Shown here piece after piece: positions 1-9,718 of a stretch of 64,000 bases of DNA (position 1 is its first letter; every line of letters starts with the position of its first letter). Source of the DNA: Microbispora sp. NBC_01189 (lineage in GTDB: Bacteria; Actinomycetota; Actinomycetes; Streptosporangiales; Streptosporangiaceae); assembly GCF_036010665.1 (NCBI RefSeq), contig NZ_CP108581.1, positions 5,823,501 through 5,887,500 of the forward strand, read 5' to 3'. Under the pieces are notes generated by a model, which was not told where the DNA came from, ran no database searches, and worked only from the letters and a program-made list of their open reading frames with translations. A program made the translations under genes and the position numbers.

Positions 1-1281
1 CTCGGGCGGGCTCTGGCCGTCGCCGCAGCCGCCACGCTCGCGCTGGCGGCCTGTGGCGGTGGCGAGGACAGCGCCGCCCCGAGCGCCTCGGCCCCGGCGC
101 CGGCGGCCTCCTCGGCCCCCGCCGACGCGCAGGGCGACGGCGTCCTCACCATCGGCACGTTGCTGCCCCAGACCGGTTCGCTCGCCTTCCTCGGCCCGCC
201 GGAGTTCGCGGGTGTGAAGCTGGCCGTCAAGGAGATCAACGACGCCGGCGGTGTTCTCGGCAAGCCGGTGATCGAGATCGACACGGACTCGGGTGACACC
301 TCCACCAACATTGCCTCCCAGTCTGTCGACAAGTTGCTGCAGCAGAAGGCCGACGTGGTCGTGGGCGCCGCGTCGTCCTCGGTGTCGCTGTCGGTCATCG
401 ACAAGATCACTGGTGCGGGCGTCGTGCAGATCTCGCCGGCGAACACCTCCGACCAGTTCACCACGTACGACGACAAGGGCCTGTACTTCCGTACGGCGCC
501 GCCGGACGTGCTGCAGGGCCGCGTGCTCGGCGACCTCATCCTCGCCGACGGCAACGACACGGTCGGCATCCTCGCCCTCCAGGACGCGTACGGCACGGGT
601 CTGGCCGACAACGTGCAGAAGGCGGTCGAGGGCGGCGGCGGCGAGGTCGTGGAGAAGGTCATCTACGACCCGAAGGCGGCCGACTACTCGGCGGACGTCG
701 CCAAGATCAAGCAGAAGAACCCCAAGGCCATCGCGCTGATCGGGTTCGACGAGACCAAGAAGATCGTCCCCGAGCTGGTCAAGCAGGGCCTGACCGCCAA
801 GAAGGTGAAGTACTACTTCGTCGACGGCAACCTGTCCAACTACGGCACCGGCAAGGACGGGTTCCCCAAGGGCACGCTCGACGGTGCGAAGGGCACCCAG
901 CCGGGCGCTCAGGTCTCCGACGACTTCAAGGAGAAGCTGAAGTCGGTCGACCCGAGCCTCAAGGACTTCAACTACGGCCCCGAGTCGTACGACGCCACGA
1001 TCGTCACCGCGCTCGCGGCGATCGCCGCCAAGAGCGATGTGGGCAAGGACATCGCGGCGAAGCTGAAGGACGTGTCCAGCGGCGGTGAGAAGTGCACGGA
1101 CTTCAAGTCCTGCGCCGACCTGCTGGCCGCGGGCAAGGACATCGACTACGACGGCGCGTCGGGCCCGATCGAGTTCAACGACGCCGGTGACCCGGCCGAG
1201 GCCACGATCGGCGTCTACGAGTACGGCGCCGACAACAACAACAAGAACGTCGCCTTCAACACCGGCAAGATCTCCGGCTAG
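1..1281 (+). CDS. ABC transporter substrate-binding lipoprotein, branched-chain amino acid type (5' end missing)
   Basis: The reading frame is open from the first base of the window, so the start codon lies upstream. The visible N-terminus is the end of a lipoprotein signal peptide: a hydrophobic Ala/Leu run followed by the lipobox LAAC at codons 15-18, then an Ala/Ser/Pro linker. The mature part (from about codon 48, IGTLLPQTGSLAFLGPPE) has the periplasmic-binding type 1 fold signature of the LivJ/LivK family. It should bind amino acids or a related small solute outside the membrane and hand it to the LivHM channel encoded on the opposite strand at 3820-6106. It is convergent with, not part of, the liv operon. 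Ligand identity cannot be read from the sequence. Confidence 0.9.
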   Translation, partial: LGRALAVAAAATLALAACGGGEDSAAPSASAPAPAASSAPADAQGDGVLTIGTLLPQTGSLAFLGPPEFAGVKLAVKEINDAGGVLGKPVIEIDTDSGDTSTNIASQSVDKLLQQKADVVVGAASSSVSLSVIDKITGAGVVQISPANTSDQFTTYDDKGLYFRTAPPDVLQGRVLGDLILADGNDTVGILALQDAYGTGLADNVQKAVEGGGGEVVEKVIYDPKAADYSADVAKIKQKNPKAIALIGFDETKKIVPELVKQGLTAKKVKYYFVDGNLSNYGTGKDGFPKGTLDGAKGTQPGAQVSDDFKEKLKSVDPSLKDFNYGPESYDATIVTALAAIAAKSDVGKDIAAKLKDVSSGGEKCTDFKSCADLLAAGKDIDYDGASGPIEFNDAGDPAEATIGVYEYGADNNNKNVAFNTGKISG

Positions 1282-1302
1282 CCGGGCGGCACGACGGTGA
1301 AA

Positions 1303-1331
1303 GGGGCGGGCCGGTCCTACCGGCCCGCCCC
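1303..1331 (+). terminator. Rho-independent-like hairpin after the binding-protein gene
   Basis: A perfect 13-bp stem (GGGGCGGGCCGGT / ACCGGCCCGCCCC) with a 3-nt CCT loop begins 22 nt after the stop codon. There is no long T tract, as is usual in high-GC actinomycetes. Confidence 0.75.
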
Positions 1332-1335
1332 CTCT

Positions 1336-1395
1336 GCGTCGTCCGGGTGCGCGTTATCCGGGTTCGCGTTATCCGGGTGCGCGTCGTCCGGGTGA
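1336..1395. repeat. Four tandem copies of a 15-bp unit
   Basis: Four consecutive 15-bp units of the form GCG(TCG/TTA)TCCGGGT(G/T)(C/A) occupy 1336-1350, 1351-1365, 1366-1380 and 1381-1395. The repeat covers the 3' end of the lipoprotein gene on the minus strand. The TTA-containing units supply its TAA stop, so unit-copy change would alter the C-terminus. Confidence 0.8.
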
Positions 1396-1869
1396 AGGAC
1401 GGCCGCAGGCGGTGAGGACGGCGGCGGACGCCGTACGGTACTCGCGCAGCAGGCGGGGCCGCCGGGAGTCCGCCGTACGGGCGAGGGAGAGGGTCCCGGC
1501 GAGGCCGTCGACGGCCGCGACGGCCGGAGCGGCCGGGGCGGGCAGCCGGGGGCCGTACATCGCCATGGTCCCGCGGAGGTAGCCGAAACGGCCGCGCACG
1601 TCCCCGTCCCAGTGCTGGGCCTCCTCCTGCCCGGCGGGCAGCAGCGACAGCCCCAGATAGCCGATGGCCGACACGACGCGGGCGCAGGGGTCGTCCCCCG
1701 CCTTCGCCCCGGTCACGTAGACGGCGCCGGCGGCGTCCGGCGAGATGGTCGCGGCACGCGGCGCGGGCGCGTGATCCGGGGCCTGGCAGGCGGACAGGTT
1801 CACGACGAGAGCGGTGGCCGTTGTGACGACCAGCGCCGCCCGTGGGAAGCTTCGCGTCATACGCCTCAT
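1369..1869 (-). CDS. Hypothetical lipoprotein
   Basis: The 166-residue product begins with an Arg-rich n-region (MRRMTRSFPR), a hydrophobic stretch and the lipobox LSAC at about residues 25-28, so it should be a lipid-anchored extracytoplasmic protein. A second ATG three codons in (MTRSF) is an equally good start. The mature part has no motif I recognise; it is rich in Ala, Arg and Gly and predicted helical. It stops inside a 15-bp tandem repeat, so its last residues may vary between strains. It lies between the convergent binding-protein gene and the liv operon, but there is no evidence that it belongs to the transporter. Confidence 0.6.
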   Translation of the reverse strand: MRRMTRSFPRAALVVTTATALVVNLSACQAPDHAPAPRAATISPDAAGAVYVTGAKAGDDPCARVVSAIGYLGLSLLPAGQEEAQHWDGDVRGRFGYLRGTMAMYGPRLPAPAAPAVAAVDGLAGTLSLARTADSRRPRLLREYRTASAAVLTACGRPSPGRRAPG

Positions 1870-1933
1870 TGTGCGCGCAAGAGTGCCGGACGGGGTGCCG
1901 GACGGATGCGGATCCGGTCACAGATCCACGACG

Positions 1934-1966
1934 AGGACCCCGGCGGAGAAGTTCCGCCGGGGTCCT
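1934..1966 (-). terminator. Terminator of the livHMGF operon
   Basis: A perfect 14-bp inverted repeat (AGGACCCCGGCGGA / TCCGCCGGGGTCCT) with a 5-nt loop lies 24 nt beyond the livF stop codon. It is also positioned to stop read-through from the opposite direction. Confidence 0.75.
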
Positions 1967-1989
1967 GTGAAGGGGTCGTGCGGCCGGGC

Positions 1990-2900
<911 letters not shown>

Positions 2901-2904
<4 letters not shown>

Positions 2905-3830
2905 GCCTTCTCCTCGATCTCGGCTTCCAGCTCGGCCTCGGCCTCCTGCAGCTGCTCCTCGAACTCCTCCGCCGACATCGGCGCGTCGTGGTGGGCGCCC
3001 AGGTACGCGTCGACCACCCGCTGGTCGGACATGATGGTGTCCGGCGGCCCCTCCGCGATCACGGCGCCCTGCGCCATCACCACGACCCAGTCGCTGATGT
3101 CGCGGACCATGTCCATGTCGTGCTCGACGAAGAGCACGGTCATGCCCTCCTCGCGCAGATCCTTCACGTGCGCGAGGAGCGACTGGGTCAGGGCCGGGTT
3201 CACGCCCGCCATGGGCTCGTCCAGCATGACCAGCTCGGGGCCGACCATCAGCGCCCGGGCCATCTCCAGCAGCTTGCGCTGGCCGCCGGACAGCGAGCCG
3301 GCGAAGTCGTCGCGCTTGGCGTCGAGCTTGAAGCGTTCGAGAAGCTCCTCGGCCCGCTCGGTGATCTCGTCCTCCTGCCGGCGCCAGCTGCCCGGGACGA
3401 GCGCGCGGAAGAAGTTCTCCCCGCGCTGGTTCTGCGCGCCGAGCCGCATGTTCTCCATCACCGTGAGCTTCGACAGCGCCTTGGTGAGCTGGAACGTGCG
3501 CACCATGCCCGTGCGGGCCACCCGGTGCGCGGGCACGCCCTTGAGCTGCTTGCCGTTGAAGGCCCAGGACCCTTCGTCGGCGCTGTCGAAGCCCGTGAGC
3601 TGGTTGAAGAACGTCGTCTTGCCGGCGCCGTTCGGCCCGATGAGCGCGGTGATCGAGCCGCGCTGGATCTCCAGGTGGGCGACGTCGACGGCGGTGAGGC
3701 CGCCGAAGCGGCGTACGACGTTGTCGACGACGAGGATGGGGTCGGGCTTGGCGACCCCCGGCTCGCGATCGAGGCCCGCGAAGGCCGTCACCGCCGCCGC
3801 CTTCCTCGTCGTGGTGCTGTCAGCGTGCAT
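2901..3830 (-). CDS. livG: Branched-chain amino acid ABC transporter ATPase LivG
   Basis: A 309-residue ABC ATPase with Walker A GPNGAGKTT, signature LSGGQRK, Walker B VMLDEPMAGVNP and the LivG-typical insertion between Walker A and signature that contacts the membrane subunits. About 28 residues precede the canonical start of the ATPase fold (PILVVDNVVRRFGG), and a Glu-rich tail (EEFEEQLQEAEAELEAEIEE) probably forms a helix or coiled coil. The start ATG lies inside livM (11-bp overlap) and the stop overlaps livF by 4 bp, consistent with one polycistronic message livH-livM-livG-livF. Confidence 0.92.
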
Positions 3831-4809
3831 CGAGCGCGATCTCCCTCTTGTCGCCGAAGATGCCCTGGGGCCGGAAGATGAGCAGGAGCATCAGGCCGAG
3901 GCCGACCAGCATGAACCGGACGGCGCCGATGTTGTTCACGGTGAAAAGCGAGGGGAGCATTCCGGCCGAGACGGCCTCGCTGAGCGTGTTCCCGACGAAG
4001 ACCAGCAGCACCCAGAAGATCGCGGCGCCGACGACGGGGCTGAAGACGCGGGCCGCGCCGCCGAGGATCACGATCGTGTACGCGTAGAAGGTGAACTCGG
4101 TGCTGAACAGGTCGGGCTGCACCGACGCCTGGCCGAGCGCGAACAGGAAGCCGCCGAGGCAGCCGACCAGGCCGCCGAGCACCAGCGCCTGCATCTTGTA
4201 GGAGAAGACGTTCTTGCCGAGGCTGCGCACGGCGTCCTCGTCCTCGCGGATCGCCTTGAGCACGCGGCCCCACGGGCTCTTCATGAGCAGGTAGACCAGC
4301 CCGCAGCAGATCGCGATGAGCACCCAGCCGACGGTCAGGATCCAGGTCACCCGCTCGTTGAAGCTGATCGGGCCGATGCCGTACGTGCCGGGGGAGTAGG
4401 GGTTCATCGCGAAGAAGTCGCCGGAGAAGTTCTGCCGGCCGTCCGAGCCGCCGAAGACGCTGCTGAACTCCACCGACCTGAAGACGAGCCGGACGATCTC
4501 GGCCGCCGCGATGGTGACGATCGCGAGGTAGTCGGCCCGCAGCCGCAGGGTCGGGATGCCGAGCAGGAAGGCCAGCACGACGGTGGCGGCCAGGCCGATC
4601 GCGATGCCCAGCCAGAACGGCAGGTGGAAGGTGGCCACCGTGACGGCCATGCCGTACGCGGCGACGCCGAGGAAGGCCGCCTGGCCGAAGTTGAGCAGCC
4701 CGGCGTAGCCGAACTGGATGTTGACGCCGATCGCGGCGAGCGCGTAGACGACGGTCTCCAGGCCGATCGAGGCCTTGACCGTGGTGATGAGGATTGCGTT
4801 CCAGTCCAC
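3820..4809 (-). CDS. livM: Branched-chain amino acid ABC transporter permease LivM
   Basis: A 329-residue polytopic membrane protein with 8-10 hydrophobic segments. It shows the LivM signature near the N-terminus (GYAGLLNFGQAAFLGVAAYG) and the EAA-type cytoplasmic loop SPWGRVLKAIREDEDAVRSLG near residues 190-210 that docks onto the ATPases. It pairs with LivH to form the translocation channel. It starts 13 nt after the livH stop and its 3' end overlaps livG. Confidence 0.93.
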   Translation of the reverse strand: MDWNAILITTVKASIGLETVVYALAAIGVNIQFGYAGLLNFGQAAFLGVAAYGMAVTVATFHLPFWLGIAIGLAATVVLAFLLGIPTLRLRADYLAIVTIAAAEIVRLVFRSVEFSSVFGGSDGRQNFSGDFFAMNPYSPGTYGIGPISFNERVTWILTVGWVLIAICCGLVYLLMKSPWGRVLKAIREDEDAVRSLGKNVFSYKMQALVLGGLVGCLGGFLFALGQASVQPDLFSTEFTFYAYTIVILGGAARVFSPVVGAAIFWVLLVFVGNTLSEAVSAGMLPSLFTVNNIGAVRFMLVGLGLMLLLIFRPQGIFGDKREIALDAR

Positions 4810-4822
4810 GTGTGGTCTCCGA

Positions 4823-6106
4823 TCAGCCGATGCGCTCGCGCCGGCCGAGAATGCCCTGCGGCCGGAAGAGCATGACGAGGATGAGCACCAGCAGCGCGCC
4901 GACGGTCTTCAGCTCGGTCGGCACCACGACGGTGGACAGCTGGATGAACAGGCCGACGACGATGGAGCCGACGAGGGCGCCGAACGCGGTGCCGAGCCCG
5001 CCGAGGGTGACACCCGCGAAGACGAGCAGCAGGATCTGGAAGCCCATCTGGTAGCCGACGTTCTGCGACAGGCCGAGCATGACGCCCGCGAGCGACGCGA
5101 TCGCCCCGCCGACGGTCCAGATGATCCGGATGACCCGGTCGACGTTGATGCCGGAGGAGGCGGCCAGCGCGGGGTTGTCGGCGACCGCGCGGGCGGCCTT
5201 GCCGATGCGGGTCTTGAGCAGCGCGAGGCCGACGATCACGAGCACGAGGAGCTCGATGCCCATGGCGACGAAGTTCTTCGGCGCGGCGGAGATCGGGCCC
5301 ACCTGGACGCCCGGCTGGGCGTTGTAGTCGGCGTACGGCGCGCCCTCACCGCCGAAGAAGAACAGGAAGACGTACCGCAGGAAGAGGGCCAGGCCGATCG
5401 AGATGATCATCATGGCCACGAGGCTGCTGCCTCTCCTGCGCAGCCGTCCCCAGAAGAACCGGTCCTGTCCGTACCCGAAGATCCCGCCGATCACGACGGA
5501 GATCAGCGCGGCCCAGACGAGGTGGACCCCCACGACGACGTTGAAGAAGTAGGCGCACATCGCGCCGAACGTGAGCAGCTCGCCGTGGGCGAAGTTGGTG
5601 AGGCCGGTGGTGCCGAACACCAGCGACAGGCCCATGGCGGCGAGGGCGATGATGAGCCCGAGGTTGAAGCCCTCGAAGGTGAGCTGCGCGACCCGGTCCC
5701 AGAACGAGGTCCCCCCGTCGTCGGCGGACGCGGCGCCGCCCTTCGCGCCGGCCGGCACGAGGGCGAACAGGACGTTCCGTACGCTGCCGTCGTACACCTG
5801 CACGTCGAGCGTCGACCTGTCCTGGAACTTCAGGGCGATCCCCGCGGGGAGCGTGGAGGCGTCCAGGGTGACCTTGTACTTGCCCGCCTTGGGAACGGGC
5901 ACCTCCCACTTGCCGTCGGCACCCGAGGTGGCGTCGTCGACGGGTTTGCCGTCCTCCGCCACCACACTGATCTTCACGCCGTTCACCGGCTGGCCTTGGT
6001 TTTGGAGTGTGCCCTTCAGTGCCTCTCCGTCCGCCCACGCGGGGGCGGTGAGGAGAAAGACGAGTCCACCCATGAAGGCCGTGAACGCGATCACGGCTCT
6101 GCGCAA
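4823..6106 (-). CDS. livH: Branched-chain amino acid ABC transporter permease LivH with extracytoplasmic N-terminal domain
   Basis: The C-terminal ~290 residues are an ordinary LivH permease (GTTGLTNFAHGELLTFGAMC and the EAA loop KTRIGKAARAVADNPALAASSGI). Before it sits an unusual module: a cleavable-looking signal (residues 1-25, ending APAWA), then about 95 residues with an immunoglobulin/carboxypeptidase-regulatory-like beta-sandwich pattern (KGTLQNQGQPVNGVKISVV, DGKWEVPVPKAGKYKVTLDA). This should place a folded domain outside the cell, next to the channel. The start is TTG, supported by AGAGGAG 6 nt upstream. It is the first gene of the operon. The extra domain could help docking of the binding lipoprotein; that is inference. 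Confidence 0.9.
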   Translation of the reverse strand: MRRAVIAFTAFMGGLVFLLTAPAWADGEALKGTLQNQGQPVNGVKISVVAEDGKPVDDATSGADGKWEVPVPKAGKYKVTLDASTLPAGIALKFQDRSTLDVQVYDGSVRNVLFALVPAGAKGGAASADDGGTSFWDRVAQLTFEGFNLGLIIALAAMGLSLVFGTTGLTNFAHGELLTFGAMCAYFFNVVVGVHLVWAALISVVIGGIFGYGQDRFFWGRLRRRGSSLVAMMIISIGLALFLRYVFLFFFGGEGAPYADYNAQPGVQVGPISAAPKNFVAMGIELLVLVIVGLALLKTRIGKAARAVADNPALAASSGINVDRVIRIIWTVGGAIASLAGVMLGLSQNVGYQMGFQILLLVFAGVTLGGLGTAFGALVGSIVVGLFIQLSTVVVPTELKTVGALLVLILVMLFRPQGILGRRERIG

Positions 6107-6561
6107 TGGTGCTCCTCTGATTCAGGTCGTGGCGGGGTCGTGCCCCAACCGCGGACGCGCAACATCGGACAGGTTCTGTCTTGTTGTGGCCGGAGCATAA
6201 GCCTGGGACGCCCGGTTCAGGGTTGTTCGTCACCAATCGGTGACCATGGTGTGTCACTGACGTGAGAAAAGCTTTCGCAGGTCAGCGGGCTGTCATGAGT
6301 CATTCGGGGCGACGGTGCTGAGAACCGGCGGCGCGGAGCGACGATGAGCCCGTGGGGTGACCTTTGGGACCGTACACAGCTTCCCCGGCTCCGCACGTTG
6401 TCTACTCGGTTCCCCACGGGCTCTGGAGCCACAACGCTAGCGACCGGAGCGACCCGCGTGCAAAGAGAGTCGCAAGCCGTTCCGGTTTGGCCCTCGATGC
6501 GTCCCGAGAGCCGGTTGCACCTCTTGTCCGCATGCCGGCGTCCCGGGCGTGCGCGGCCCGC
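6107..6561. other. 455-bp gap between the liv operon and the thioesterase gene
   Basis: No convincing gene is present. The left part carries the probable liv promoter and two related palindromes (6229-6244 and 6254-6265). The right part (about 6300-6560) shows no recognisable element; short open frames there lack ribosome sites and protein-like composition. Confidence 0.5.
6194..6265 (-). promoter_or_regulatory. Candidate liv operon promoter with palindromic operator
   Basis: Reading the minus strand, a TATGCT -10-like box (6194-6199) lies about 90 nt before the livH TTG. Upstream of it is GTCACCAATCGGTGAC (6229-6244), a perfect 6-bp inverted repeat with a 4-bp spacer. A second, related inverted repeat TCAC-TGAC-GTGA lies at 6254-6265. 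The -35 is weak (CTGAAC-like). The two TCAC/GTGA repeats suggest binding of a dimeric regulator; which one is unknown. Confidence 0.35.
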
Positions 6562-6972
6562 TCATTCGGGCCTGATGAGACAGGTGAGGCGGGACGTGCA
6601 GACCATCCGGCCCTCGCCGTCGGTGATCTCGATGGCGTACGTCGCGAGCGTGCGCCCGCCGTGCACCCGGGTGGCGACGGCGGTGACGTGCCCCGAGGTG
6701 GCGGCGCGGTGGTGGGTGGCGTTGATCTCGATGCCGACGACCCTGCGCCCCGGCCCGGCGTGCAGGGCGGCGCCGGTCGAGCCGAGTGTCTCGGCCAGCA
6801 CGCATGAGGCGCCGCCGTGCAGCAGGCCGTACGGCTGGGTGTTGCCCTCCACGGGCATGCGGCCGACCACCCGCTCCGCGCTCGCCTCGAGGAACTCGAT
6901 GCCCATGCGCCGGTGCAGGCCCGGCGAGGCGTTCATCTCCGCCACGAACTCGTCGGGATTCGTCAAGGTCAA
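6562..6972 (-). CDS. Hotdog-fold thioesterase (PaaI-like)
   Basis: The 136-residue protein matches the PaaI/4HBT hotdog family: central helix with YGLLHGGASCVLAETLGS (residues about 47-64), followed by the strands VVGIEINATHHRAATSGHVTAVA and HGGRTLATYAIEITDGEGRMVCTSRLTCLI. It probably hydrolyses acyl-CoA (phenylacetyl- or related aryl/alkyl-CoA). Starting TTG is preceded by GGAGG at a good distance. It is divergent from polA with only 61 bp between the starts. The exact substrate cannot be told. Confidence 0.85.
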   Translation of the reverse strand: MTLTNPDEFVAEMNASPGLHRRMGIEFLEASAERVVGRMPVEGNTQPYGLLHGGASCVLAETLGSTGAALHAGPGRRVVGIEINATHHRAATSGHVTAVATRVHGGRTLATYAIEITDGEGRMVCTSRLTCLIRPE

Positions 6973-7021
6973 GGGGACGCCTCCGGTGGGAAGACCACGG
7001 GTTTCTGTCGTAGAGGGAGAC

Positions 7022-7027
7022 TAGGCT
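7022..7027 (+). promoter_or_regulatory. -10 box of polA, probably giving a leaderless mRNA
   Basis: TAGGCT ends 6 nt before the GTG start codon of polA. At that spacing transcription would begin at or next to the start codon, and there is no ribosome binding site in the short interval. Confidence 0.45.
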
Positions 7028-7033
7028 GCGGGT

Positions 7034-9715
7034 GTGCCGAAGAGTGAAGCGACCCCCACCCGTCCGTGTCTGCTGCTCCTGGACGGGCATTCCCTCGCCT
7101 ATCGCGCGTTCTACGCGCTGAAGGACGCCAATCTCATGACCACGGACGGTCAGCGCACCGAGGCCGTCTACGGTTTCACCTCGATGCTGGCCAACATCCT
7201 GCGTGACGAGCGGCCGAGTCACCTCGCGGTTTGCTTCGACCGCAGCGAGCCCACCTTCCGGCACGAGGCGTACGAGGCGTACAAGGCCAACCGGGCGGAG
7301 ACCCCGGAGGACTTCCGCGGCCAGATGCAGCTCATCTTCGAACTGCTCGACGCGCTGCGGATCCCGCATCTGTCGCTGGCGGGCTTCGAGGCGGACGACG
7401 TGATCGCGACGCTGGCGACCCGGGCCTCCGCCGAGGACATGAGCGTGCTCGTCGTCACCGGCGACCGCGACGCGCTCCAGCTCGTGAACGACAAGGTCAC
7501 GGTGCTGATGACCCGGCGCGGCATCAGCGACATGACCCGCTTCACCCCCGAGGCCGTGGTGGACAAGTACGGCCTGACCCCCGCGCAGTACCCGGACTTC
7601 GCGGCCCTGCGCGGCGACCCGAGCGACAACCTGCCGAACATCCCGAGCGTGGGGGAGAAGACCGCCACCAAGTGGATCGCGGAGTTCGGCTCGCTCGACG
7701 AGCTGGTCCGGCGGGCCGACGAGGTGAAGGGCAAGGCGGGCGACAAGCTCCGCGAGCACCTCGGCCAGGTGATCCACAACCGGATGCTGACCGAGCTGAA
7801 GCGCGACGCCCCGGTCGACGCCGAGGTGTCCGCGCTGACCATGGGCGTGTGGGACCGCGAGGAGGTCAACAAGCTCCTCGACTCGCTGCAGATCCGGGGT
7901 GAGCTGCGCGAGCGGCTGTTCAAGACCCTCGGCACCACCGAGCCCGAGGCCGGCGAGGGCTTCGAGCTGGAGGTGACCGTGCCGGAGCCGGGCCGGGTGG
8001 CGGCCTGGCTCGCCGCCCTCCCGGCCGGCCGCGCCGGGCTGGCCTTCCAGGCCGCGTACGGCAGCGGCACCGGGCGGCTCGACGGCATCGCGATCGCCGC
8101 CCCCGGCGGCGCCGCCTACCTCGACCCCACGCGCCTCACCGAGGAGGACGAGGCGGCGCTGGGCGCCTGGCTGGCGGACGAGAGCCGGCCGAAGGCCGTG
8201 CACGACGCCAAGGGCGCGCTGCTGGCGTTGTGGGCCCAGGGCCACGACCTGCGCGGCCTGACCTGCGACACCGCGCTCGCCGCCTACCTGGCCATGCCGG
8301 GGCAGCGGTCGTTCCCGCTCGACGACCTGGTGCTGCGTTACATCCACCGGGAGCTGCGGGCGGAGTCCGCCCCCGGTGGGCAGACGTCGCTGTTCGAGGA
8401 CGCCGACGAGGGCGTGGCCAGAGATCTGGCCCTGCGCGCCCAGGCGGTGCGCGACCTCGCCGACGCGCTGGAGGGTCATCTGTCCAAGCGTGGCGGCACC
8501 CGCCTGGTGACCGACGTCGAGCTGCCGCTGGTGCGCGTGCTCGCCGAGATGGAGCGGGCCGGCATCGCCGCCGACCGGGAGTACTTCGCGGGGCTGGAGG
8601 CCGAGTTCGGCGCGGCGGTCAAGCAGGCGACCGAGGCCGCCCACCAGGCCGTGGGGGAGCAGTTCAACCTCGGCTCGCCCAAGCAGTTGCAGGAGATCCT
8701 GTTCGGCAAGCTCGGCCTGCCGAAGACGAAGAAGATCAAGACCGGCTACACGACCGACGCCGACGCGCTCGCGTGGCTGGCCCAGCAGACCGACAACGAG
8801 CTTCCGGTGATCCTGCTGCGCCACCGCGACCAGGCCAAGCTGCGCACCACGGTCGAGGGCCTGATCAAGGAGATCTCCGACGACGGGCGGATCCACACCA
8901 CGTTCAACCAGATCGTGGCGGCCACCGGGCGGCTGTCGAGCGAGAAGCCGAACCTGCAGAACATCCCGATCCGCACCGTCGAGGGCCGCCGCATCCGCAG
9001 GGGCTTCGTGGTGGGGGAGGGCTACGAGACGCTGCTGACCGCCGACTACAGCCAGATCGAGCTGCGGATCATGGCCCACATGTCGCGGGACGAGTCGCTG
9101 ATCGCGGCGTTCGAGTCCGGGCACGACTTCCACAAGGCGACCGCGTCGCGGGTCTTCGACCTGCCGCCCGAGCAGGTGGACGCCGACCTGAGGGCCCGGA
9201 TCAAGGCGATGAACTACGGCCTCGCCTACGGGCTGTCCGACTTCGGGCTCTCGGGGCAGCTCAACATCCCGGTGGCGGAGGCGAAGGCGCTCAAGGAGGA
9301 GTACTTCGAGGAGTTCGGCGGCGTCCGCGACTACCTGGAGGCGATCGTCGCGCAGGCCCGCAAGGACGGCTACACCGAGACCATCCTCGGCCGCCGCCGC
9401 TACCTGCCCGATCTCACCAGCGACAACCGGCAGCGCCGGGAGATGGCCGATCGGATGGCCCTCAACGCGCCGATCCAGGGCTCGGCCGCCGACATCATCA
9501 AGGTCGCCATGCTCAACGTGCAGCGGGCGATCGCGGGCATGCGCTCCCGCATGCTGCTCCAGGTCCACGACGAGCTGGTGTTCGAGGTCGCGCCGGGCGA
9601 GCTGGAGGAGCTCACCGAGATCGTGCGGCAGCGGATGTGCCGGGCCTACGACCTGAGCGTGCCGCTGGAGGTCGGCGTCGGCGTCGGCGCCACCTGGGAG
9701 GACGCCGGCCACTGA
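7034..9715 (+). CDS. polA: DNA polymerase I
   Basis: An 893-residue family A polymerase for Okazaki fragment processing and repair synthesis. The N-terminal ~300 residues are the 5'-3' nuclease (LLLDGHSLAYRAFYAL, FEADDVIATLA, VTGDRDALQLV, GDPSDNLPNIPSVGEKTA). The middle region (about 310-500) occupies the place of the proofreading 3'-5' exonuclease but lacks its DxE and other carboxylates, as is usual in actinobacteria. The polymerase core has motif A with Asp671 (DYSQIELR), motif B with Tyr728 (KAMNYGLAYG) and motif C with Asp846 (QVHDELVFEV). GTG is used as start, preceded closely by a -10 box. It is convergent with the following minus-strand gene. Confidence 0.97.
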   Translation: MPKSEATPTRPCLLLLDGHSLAYRAFYALKDANLMTTDGQRTEAVYGFTSMLANILRDERPSHLAVCFDRSEPTFRHEAYEAYKANRAETPEDFRGQMQLIFELLDALRIPHLSLAGFEADDVIATLATRASAEDMSVLVVTGDRDALQLVNDKVTVLMTRRGISDMTRFTPEAVVDKYGLTPAQYPDFAALRGDPSDNLPNIPSVGEKTATKWIAEFGSLDELVRRADEVKGKAGDKLREHLGQVIHNRMLTELKRDAPVDAEVSALTMGVWDREEVNKLLDSLQIRGELRERLFKTLGTTEPEAGEGFELEVTVPEPGRVAAWLAALPAGRAGLAFQAAYGSGTGRLDGIAIAAPGGAAYLDPTRLTEEDEAALGAWLADESRPKAVHDAKGALLALWAQGHDLRGLTCDTALAAYLAMPGQRSFPLDDLVLRYIHRELRAESAPGGQTSLFEDADEGVARDLALRAQAVRDLADALEGHLSKRGGTRLVTDVELPLVRVLAEMERAGIAADREYFAGLEAEFGAAVKQATEAAHQAVGEQFNLGSPKQLQEILFGKLGLPKTKKIKTGYTTDADALAWLAQQTDNELPVILLRHRDQAKLRTTVEGLIKEISDDGRIHTTFNQIVAATGRLSSEKPNLQNIPIRTVEGRRIRRGFVVGEGYETLLTADYSQIELRIMAHMSRDESLIAAFESGHDFHKATASRVFDLPPEQVDADLRARIKAMNYGLAYGLSDFGLSGQLNIPVAEAKALKEEYFEEFGGVRDYLEAIVAQARKDGYTETILGRRRYLPDLTSDNRQRREMADRMALNAPIQGSAADIIKVAMLNVQRAIAGMRSRMLLQVHDELVFEVAPGELEELTEIVRQRMCRAYDLSVPLEVGVGVGATWEDAGH

Positions 9716-9718
9716 CGG

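Noticed and set aside
6437-9712. A 1091-codon open frame antisense to polA
   Set aside because: Its product is His/Leu/Arg/Gly-rich without family motifs; it mirrors the codon bias of polA, which has all family A motifs.
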